From the NCBI GenBank assembly GCA_013154225.1, contig JAADCW010000107.1, positions 1 to 11,379 of the forward strand: a DNA stretch of 11,379 bases, given 5' to 3'. Positions 7,705 through 11,379 of this stretch are shown here, one piece after another (position 1 is the first letter of the stretch; every line of letters starts with the position of its first letter). A program made the translations under genes and the position numbers. This stretch comes from Chloroflexota bacterium. GTDB taxonomy: Bacteria; Chloroflexota; Anaerolineae; Anaerolineales; DRMV01. The notes beneath the pieces are model-generated. The model ran no database searches. It saw only the letters and a program-made list of their open reading frames with translations, and was not told the DNA's origin.

Positions 7705-7746
7705 GTTACACATTTGGTTGGCAAATTTGCACGCCAACGGTGTAAC
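7705..7746. repeat. Long imperfect palindrome in the secA-osmC divergent region
   Basis: GTTACAC (7705-7711) is the exact reverse complement of GTGTAAC (7740-7746), and inside it GTTGGC (7717-7722) is the reverse complement of GCCAAC (7733-7738). Five bases on the left face one base on the right as an internal bulge. The centre holds a second perfect palindrome, GCAAATTTGC (7721-7730). Neither strand has a following T tract, so it is not a standard terminator. A regulator-binding operator for the divergent pair or a mobile-element remnant are both possible. Confidence 0.6.
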
Positions 7747-7760
7747 TCCTACGCCCGAAG

Positions 7761-7834
7761 CAAAATGCCGTCAGGCGCCAAAGTTGGGGACGCCCTGAGC
7801 GAAAATGCCGCGAGGCGCCGAAGCCGAGGGACGC
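7761..7834. repeat. Two diverged tandem direct repeats, 40-bp period
   Basis: The stretch 7761-7793 (beginning CAAAATGCCGTCAGGCGCCA) recurs at 7801-7834 (beginning GAAAATGCCGCGAGGCGCCG). About 26 of 33 positions match, with one single-base gap, and both copies end in GGGACGC. The unit contains the self-complementary GGCGCC. It may belong to a dispersed intergenic repeat family; only a genome search can show that. Confidence 0.55.
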
Positions 7835-7885
7835 ATCCGCTCTACGCATGGTTGACGCCAGCCACGGCAGGGCATCGAGCAGTCA

Positions 7886-7894
7886 TGGTATACT
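7886..7894 (+). promoter_or_regulatory. Extended -10 promoter candidate for the osmC-like gene
   Basis: TGGTATACT matches the TGn-TATAAT extended -10 pattern with one mismatch in the hexamer. No consensus -35 lies at the right distance; a TTGACG at 7852-7857 is 31 bases away and too far. Transcription would start near 7901, leaving a leader of about 27 bases before the ATG at 7928. Confidence 0.5.
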
Positions 7895-7916
7895 TGCCGC
7901 CAAAATTTTGGACGGA

Positions 7917-7922
7917 AGGAGG
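7917..7922 (+). promoter_or_regulatory. Ribosome binding site of the osmC-like gene
   Basis: A perfect AGGAGG stands 5 bases before the ATG at 7928-7930, confirming that start. Confidence 0.85.
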
Positions 7923-7927
7923 CCATC

Positions 7928-8362
7928 ATGAGCAAAGCCGGTTGGCGCGAAGTCAGCGCGGCCTGGACAGGAAAAGGATTGTCGTTCATCGGCTCGAACC
8001 CCGCGGGTGGGGTGGTGCAGATGGGCGAATTGGACGGCGTGCCCGGCATCCAACCCATGGAATTGCTGTTGGTAAGCGTGGCGGGTTGCACAGGCATGGA
8101 CGTGGTGCACATCCTCAAAAATAAAAAGCGATTGCCCGTGCGCGATGTGCGGGTGCAAGTGCGAGGTAAGCGCCGAGAGGAATACCCTCAAATTTACACC
8201 GAAGTCCACATCCATTACGACATCTGGGCCGATGAGGCCATTGCCGAGAAAGACGTGGAGCAGGCCATTCGCCTTTCGCAAGACAAATACTGCTCTGCCA
8301 GCGCCATCCTCAAGGCGACAGCCGCGTTGAGTTACGATTACACCCTGCACACCGACGGCTAA
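7928..8362 (+). CDS. OsmC/Ohr family protein (144 aa)
   Basis: Small cytoplasmic protein of the OsmC superfamily, whose characterised members are thiol-dependent peroxidases that reduce organic hydroperoxides using two cysteines. Both are present in the expected settings: Cys54 in PMELLLVSVAGCTGMD (43-58) and Cys122 in SQDKYCSASA (117-126), the second on the conserved KYC motif. The central QVRGKRREEYPQIYTEVHI (77-95) matches the family's strand following the first catalytic helix. The length of 144 residues is typical. The closest style is the YhfA-like branch, which is less well studied than OsmC or Ohr, so peroxidase activity is likely but not proven. It stands alone on the plus strand, with its own extended -10 candidate, a perfect AGGAGG and a strong terminator, so it is a single-gene transcript diverging from secA and converging on murA. 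Confidence 0.92.
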   Translation: MSKAGWREVSAAWTGKGLSFIGSNPAGGVVQMGELDGVPGIQPMELLLVSVAGCTGMDVVHILKNKKRLPVRDVRVQVRGKRREEYPQIYTEVHIHYDIWADEAIAEKDVEQAIRLSQDKYCSASAILKATAALSYDYTLHTDG

Positions 8363-8384
8363 CGGCCATACCCATTGGATGGAT

Positions 8385-8423
8385 TCAGCCCCCTCGAAGC
8401 ACACGGAGGGGGCTGATGTTTTT
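8385..8423 (+). terminator. Intrinsic terminator of the osmC-like gene
   Basis: TCAGCCCCCTC (8385-8395) pairs perfectly with GAGGGGGCTGA (8406-8416), an 11-bp GC-rich stem with a 10-base loop, followed by TG and TTTTT (8419-8423). It lies 22 bases after the osmC-like stop codon. On the opposite strand the stem is not followed by a T tract, so it would work mainly for the plus-strand gene, though it sits between convergent genes. Confidence 0.9.
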
Positions 8424-8442
8424 CCGTGGTTGGGAGATGTTT

Positions 8443-9738
8443 TCAAGCTTGGGGCACCCGCCGAATATGCGCGCCCAGGGCCTGTAATTTTTCATCCACT
8501 CGCTCATAGCCGCGGTCAATTTGTCCGATGTTCCGAATTTCCGAAGTGCCGTGCGCGGCCAGTGCGGCCAACACCAAAGCCATACCCGCGCGAATGTCTG
8601 GGCTTTCCAGGGTTTCGCCAACCAACTGCGCAGGCCCGTTGACGATGACCCGATGGGGGTCGCACAGCACAATTTGCGCGCCCATGCTCACCAGTTTGTC
8701 CGTAAAAAACATACGGCTGGGGTACATCCAATCGTGGAAGAGCACGCTGCCGCGCGCCTGCGTGGCCACCACAATAGCAATGCTCATTAAATCCGTGGGG
8801 AAGCCCGGCCAAGGCATCACTGTAATCTGCGGCACCGCGTTGCCCAAGTCTGGGCGGATTTCCAGGCGCTGCTCCGCGGGCACCAGGATGTCGTCGCCTT
8901 CGGTCTGCCAATCCACGCCCAGGCGGTTGAACACCAGGCGAATCATGTTCAGATACTGAGCGCCCGCGTTGTGGATGCGGATACTGCCGCCCGTCACCGC
9001 GGCTGCGCCGATGAAACTGACTACTTCCAGATAATCCGGCCCAATGGTAAATTCCGCACCGTGGAGGCGTTCCACGCCCTGAATGTGCAGGGTGTTGCTG
9101 CCAATGCCTTCGATGTGCGCGCCCATGGCGTTGAGGAAGTGACAGAGCTCCTGCACATGGGGCTCTGAAGCCGCGTTGCGGATCACGGTTTCGCCTTTGG
9201 CCAAAACCGCGGCCATGACCGCGTTCTCCGTGGCCGTGACCGAGGCTTCGTCCAGGAGAATATCCGCACCATGCAGGCCATTGGGCGCGCTGAACACAAA
9301 CCGTCGGGCAAGATGGTCGTATTCCGCTTCCGCGCCCATGGCACGCAAAGCCAAAATGTGGGTGTCCACCCGGCGGCGGCCAATCACGTCGCCCCCAGGC
9401 GGGGGCAAACGCAAACCGCCCGCGCGCACGGTCATGGGGCCTGCCAGCAAAATCGAAGCCCGAATGCCGCGGCACAGCGTGGCATCCAGCGCGGCAGGGC
9501 GCACTTCACGGGCTTGAATGCGCCATCGGTTGGGGCCTAAGGCTGTGAATTCTACCCCCAGGCTCTCCAGCAACGCCCGCATGGCTTGCACATCCCGAAT
9601 ATTGGGCATGTTGGAGAGCACCACAGGCTCGTCGGTCAGCAATGTCGCCGCCAAAAGCGGCAGGGCTGCGTTTTTGTTCCCCGAGGGGGTCATTTCCCCC
9701 TGCAGGGGAATTCCGCCTTCAATGATGAAAGTGTCCAT
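8443..9738 (-). CDS. murA: UDP-N-acetylglucosamine 1-carboxyvinyltransferase, MurA type, with Asp at the catalytic Cys position (431 aa)
   Basis: Cytoplasmic enzyme for the first committed step of peptidoglycan synthesis, transferring enolpyruvate from PEP to UDP-GlcNAc. Visible motifs: PSGNKNAALPLLAATLL (18-34; Lys22 and Asn23 bind substrate), RGIRASILLAGPM (90-102), the active-site loop GGDVIGRRRVDTH (115-127), FPTDLMS (313-319; Asp316 is the expected catalytic base), SPDIRAGMAL (379-388) and IDRGYERVDEKLQALGA (407-423). In E. coli the loop reads GGCTIGARPVD; here Cys is replaced by Asp117 and the near-invariant Pro of RPVD by Arg. The C-terminal region is somewhat diverged (YPSRMFF in place of the usual ENRF). 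The start ATG has AAGAGG only 3 bases upstream, a short spacing, but the protein starts exactly where family members do. The gene lies 48 bp after the SAM hydrolase gene and is last in the minus-strand cluster. A second MurA elsewhere in the genome cannot be excluded. Confidence 0.93.
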   Translation of the reverse strand: MDTFIIEGGIPLQGEMTPSGNKNAALPLLAATLLTDEPVVLSNMPNIRDVQAMRALLESLGVEFTALGPNRWRIQAREVRPAALDATLCRGIRASILLAGPMTVRAGGLRLPPPGGDVIGRRRVDTHILALRAMGAEAEYDHLARRFVFSAPNGLHGADILLDEASVTATENAVMAAVLAKGETVIRNAASEPHVQELCHFLNAMGAHIEGIGSNTLHIQGVERLHGAEFTIGPDYLEVVSFIGAAAVTGGSIRIHNAGAQYLNMIRLVFNRLGVDWQTEGDDILVPAEQRLEIRPDLGNAVPQITVMPWPGFPTDLMSIAIVVATQARGSVLFHDWMYPSRMFFTDKLVSMGAQIVLCDPHRVIVNGPAQLVGETLESPDIRAGMALVLAALAAHGTSEIRNIGQIDRGYERVDEKLQALGAHIRRVPQA

Positions 9739-9786
9739 AGGCCTCTTGCGTTGGGGTTGAGGGATGGGCTTGTCTGGGAATCAGGT

Positions 9787-10638
9787 TCAATTTGTGTCGT
9801 TGACGGCCTCTGCCGACAACAGCACCACCGGATCGCCGGGCTTCAGGCCGAGCATGGCTGCTGCGCTCTGGCGGTTTGCCGCGATTTCAATCATGCCACT
9901 GCTGCCGATCAGGGCTGCGGTTTCGTCTGGGGGAATATCGGCAAACGTGCGCACCACAGGCAACAGGCGTCCATCGGTCAGCCGCACCGCGGCAGGGGTG
10001 AAATAAATGGGCTCCTGCTGGGTTTGGGCTTCAGGCCACGGGAAGAGCATCCAATCCGAGCCCGAGCGGCGAAAAGCGCCCAAGGAAGTGATGACGTTGC
10101 CAAAGCGGTCCGCGTGCAAAACCTCGCCGTAGAGCATGTGCTGCCCTTCCAGGTGCCAGGCGGGCAGAGGGATGCGCCGCAGCGAAGGCACCATAGGTCC
10201 AAAAGCCCGTCCGGGCACGCCGCGCGCTGCGTACGCGGCCGCAGGGGCAAAAATGTCCCGGCCGTGGAACGTCGCGCTGGGCATGGGCAGGTGGAATGCG
10301 GGGTTGGCCAAAGCCCACGCACGCGTTTTTGGGGTTGCAACATAGGTCAGCAGGCCGTTGTCGGGAGCAATGAAACGATAGCCTTGACTTTCCGCAATGA
10401 CCGGCAAGCGATGGGAACCCACGCCAGGGTCCACCACGGCCAAAAACACGGTCCCTTCGGGGAAGTGGTCCAGACTCTGCCAGAGGACAAAGGCCGCCCG
10501 CCGAATATCACCAGGCGGAATATCGTGGGTCAAGTCCACCAGCGTGGTCTGCACCCGTTGCAAGATCACCCCTTTCATGATCCCCACATAGGGGTCTTGC
10601 AACCCAAAATCGGTCAGAATAACTATTGGGGCAGGCAT
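9787..10638 (-). CDS. S-adenosyl-L-methionine hydrolase, adenosine-forming (DUF62 / SAM hydroxide adenosyltransferase), 283 aa
   Basis: Member of the family that uses activated water to split SAM into adenosine and L-methionine, related to the fluorinase and chlorinase enzymes. Seen motifs: ILTDFGLQDPYVG (7-19), VDLTHDIPPGDIRRAA (34-49), FLAVVDPGVGSHR (65-77), RFIAPDNGLLT (88-98), TFHGRDIFAPAA (123-134) and LHADRFGNVITS (174-185). Asp70, Arg77 and His125 match the Asp-Arg-His set described for the hydrolases and indicate water rather than halide chemistry. The frame is open back to 10941, but that part is inside the upstream methylase gene in another frame and is not DUF62-like. Candidate starts are 10671, 10650 and 10638; 10638 is chosen because it places the protein two or three residues before the family's first strand and has a GGA 7 bases upstream. 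It follows the SpoU methylase stop by 47 bp and precedes murA by 48 bp, suggesting one operon. Biological role of the family is poorly defined. Confidence 0.9.
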   Translation of the reverse strand: MPAPIVILTDFGLQDPYVGIMKGVILQRVQTTLVDLTHDIPPGDIRRAAFVLWQSLDHFPEGTVFLAVVDPGVGSHRLPVIAESQGYRFIAPDNGLLTYVATPKTRAWALANPAFHLPMPSATFHGRDIFAPAAAYAARGVPGRAFGPMVPSLRRIPLPAWHLEGQHMLYGEVLHADRFGNVITSLGAFRRSGSDWMLFPWPEAQTQQEPIYFTPAAVRLTDGRLLPVVRTFADIPPDETAALIGSSGMIEIAANRQSAAAMLGLKPGDPVVLLSAEAVNDTN

Positions 10639-10685
10639 GATAAAGTCCATTCCCGGCAAAAGCCGTTGCATAGAGATGGGGAGTT

Positions 10686-11363
10686 TTATTTTACCATCCT
10701 CGGCTTCCCTAACAGCCGCACAGCATAGAGGGAAGCCGCGATAGCCGAAGCTACATTCAGTGAGCGTTTGTAGCCCCACATGGGCAAAGCAACCACCGCG
10801 TTGGCCTGGGCGAGCAAAGCAGGATCCACGCCTGCGACCTCGTTGCCAAAGGCCAGGAGCAATTTTCGGGGCAAAGGCTGGTCCAAGAGGGAACCCAGCG
10901 GCACGGCTTGGGGTGCAGTTTCCAGAACCCAGAGGTACCAACCCTCAGCCTGCAATGTCTCGGCCAGCCGCGGCGCGTTGGGGTGCAAACTCCAGGGCAC
11001 GGCCTGCTCTGCGCCCAAGGCGGTTTTGGCCACCGCGGAATGGGTTGGGGGAGGGGAGATGCCGGTGAGGTAAATATGCGCAACCCCGGCCGCATCCCCT
11101 GTGCGGAAAGCCGAACCCACGTTGTAGGCGGAACGGAAATTGTCCAAGAGCAGGGCAATGGTGGGGGAGGGCGGCTGCTTGCGTTCCGAGGGCGGGATGG
11201 GCGCCTCGCGTGCAGGCAATGCCTGTACCACGGCCTGGCGGGCTGGCGCGCCACAGCGGGGGCATGTCATTCCTCGGGGCGCCGCGGCGCCTGGCACTTC
11301 CACATAGCGAAAACCGCACGTGGGCTGTGTGCATTCCCAAAAAATACGCTGCTGCCGCGCCAT
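10686..11363 (-). CDS. SpoU/TrmH family RNA 2'-O-methyltransferase with N-terminal zinc ribbon (225 aa)
   Basis: SAM-dependent 2'-O-ribose methylase of the SPOUT (trefoil knot) class acting on rRNA or tRNA. The three family motifs are clear: LLLDNFRSAYNVGSAFRTGD (71-90, motif 1), LAFGNEVAGVDPALL (170-184, motif 2) and VALPMWGYKRSLNVASA (191-207, motif 3, with the SAM-loop SLNVA). The first 40 residues are different: Cys11, Cys16, Cys34 and Cys37 are spaced as a four-cysteine zinc ribbon (CTQPTC and CPRC). A Pro-rich linker (about 53-67) joins the two parts. Most relatives carry a different RNA-binding domain or none, so the ribbon may recognise a particular RNA or ribosomal partner; the substrate is unknown. 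The start ATG at 11361-11363 has AGGA 8 bases upstream and sets the first Cys pair close to the N-terminus. It appears to be the first visible gene of the cluster with the SAM hydrolase and murA; its upstream neighbour is outside the window. Confidence 0.92.
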   Translation of the reverse strand: MARQQRIFWECTQPTCGFRYVEVPGAAAPRGMTCPRCGAPARQAVVQALPAREAPIPPSERKQPPSPTIALLLDNFRSAYNVGSAFRTGDAAGVAHIYLTGISPPPTHSAVAKTALGAEQAVPWSLHPNAPRLAETLQAEGWYLWVLETAPQAVPLGSLLDQPLPRKLLLAFGNEVAGVDPALLAQANAVVALPMWGYKRSLNVASAIAASLYAVRLLGKPRMVK

Positions 11364-11364
11364 G

Positions 11365-11377
11365 TCAGGTTTCCTGA
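11365..11377 (-). promoter_or_regulatory. Ribosome site of the SpoU methylase inside a small inverted repeat
   Basis: On the minus strand TCAGG, three bases AAA, then CCTGA form a perfect 5-bp inverted repeat that contains the AGGA ribosome site (11375-11372), 8 bases before the ATG. The short stem could weaken translation initiation, but five base pairs with a three-base loop may also be chance. Confidence 0.4.
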
Positions 11378-11379
11378 GG

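Larger units (their letters stand above)
7610..7927. other. 318-bp divergent intergenic region between secA and osmC
   Basis: No credible gene lies here. It holds, from left to right, the secA ribosome site and extended -10 promoter candidate, an A/T-rich stretch (about 7684-7702), a 42-base imperfect palindrome (7705-7746), two diverged direct repeats with a 40-bp period (7761-7834), and the osmC extended -10 candidate with its AGGAGG. An open frame from 7714 crosses the repeats and the osmC promoter and start region and has no family features. Confidence 0.8.

Noticed and set aside
7610..7927. CRISPR array or small RNA gene in the intergenic region
   Set aside because: Only two diverged repeat copies exist with a spacer of a few bases, and no known RNA family pattern was recognised.
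7714..8124. Small plus-strand gene in the secA-osmC gap
   Set aside because: It runs through the repeats, overlaps the osmC-like gene in another frame, and has no ribosome site or family resemblance.
9586..10728. Plus-strand open frame of 380 codons opposite murA and the SAM hydrolase
   Set aside because: It spans two well-identified genes on the other strand and the gap between them, with low-complexity His/Gln/Arg-rich translation; a shadow frame.
10639..10941. N-terminal extension of the SAM hydrolase to 10941
   Set aside because: It overlaps the SpoU methylase gene in another frame, is rich in Arg, Gly and Cys, and has no DUF62 character.

Overview
This is an 11.4 kb, moderately GC-rich and densely packed bacterial chromosome segment carrying seven complete genes and one partial gene. 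All but one of the complete genes are recognisable housekeeping or metabolic genes. There are no tRNA or rRNA genes, CRISPR arrays, transposases or phage genes. The gene set (secA, malic enzyme, adenosine deaminase, murA, SAM hydrolase, SpoU-type methylase, OsmC), the base composition and the very large SecA with many insertions suggest a member of the Chloroflexota, perhaps Anaerolineae. That assignment is an inference from protein style and was not tested by a search.

Layout from left to right: (1) bases 2-847, plus strand, the C-terminal 281 residues of a WD40 beta-propeller protein whose start lies outside the window. (2) A minus-strand block of secA (3422-7609), an adenosine deaminase (2374-3393) 28 bp downstream, then a 135-bp gap with two hairpins and an ACT-domain malic enzyme (853-2238) that converges on the WD40 gene. 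(3) A 318-bp divergent intergenic region (7610-7927) with an extended -10 promoter candidate on each side, a long imperfect palindrome and a pair of 40-bp-period direct repeats. (4) An OsmC/Ohr-type protein (7928-8362, plus) closed by a strong intrinsic terminator. (5) A minus-strand cluster entering from the right: zinc-ribbon SpoU RNA methyltransferase (10686-11363), SAM hydrolase of the DUF62 family (9787-10638) and murA (8443-9738), with gaps of about 47-48 bp, probably one operon.

Functional links: SecA drives Sec-dependent export, MurA starts peptidoglycan precursor synthesis, and the malic enzyme links malate to pyruvate. The SpoU methylase uses SAM, the DUF62 enzyme cleaves SAM to adenosine and methionine, and an adenosine deaminase is encoded about 6.4 kb away, so the window holds both the formation and the removal of adenosine.

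The most unusual points are: the 1395-residue SecA, roughly half again as long as the E. coli protein, with a helical insertion of nearly 300 residues and a lysine/arginine tail where the zinc motif usually sits; a MurA with Asp replacing the active-site Cys that fosfomycin alkylates; the structured, repeat-bearing intergenic region upstream of secA; and the zinc-ribbon/SpoU fusion. I see no convincing evidence of a wholly new multi-gene system; the novelty is mainly in SecA architecture and in the intergenic elements.
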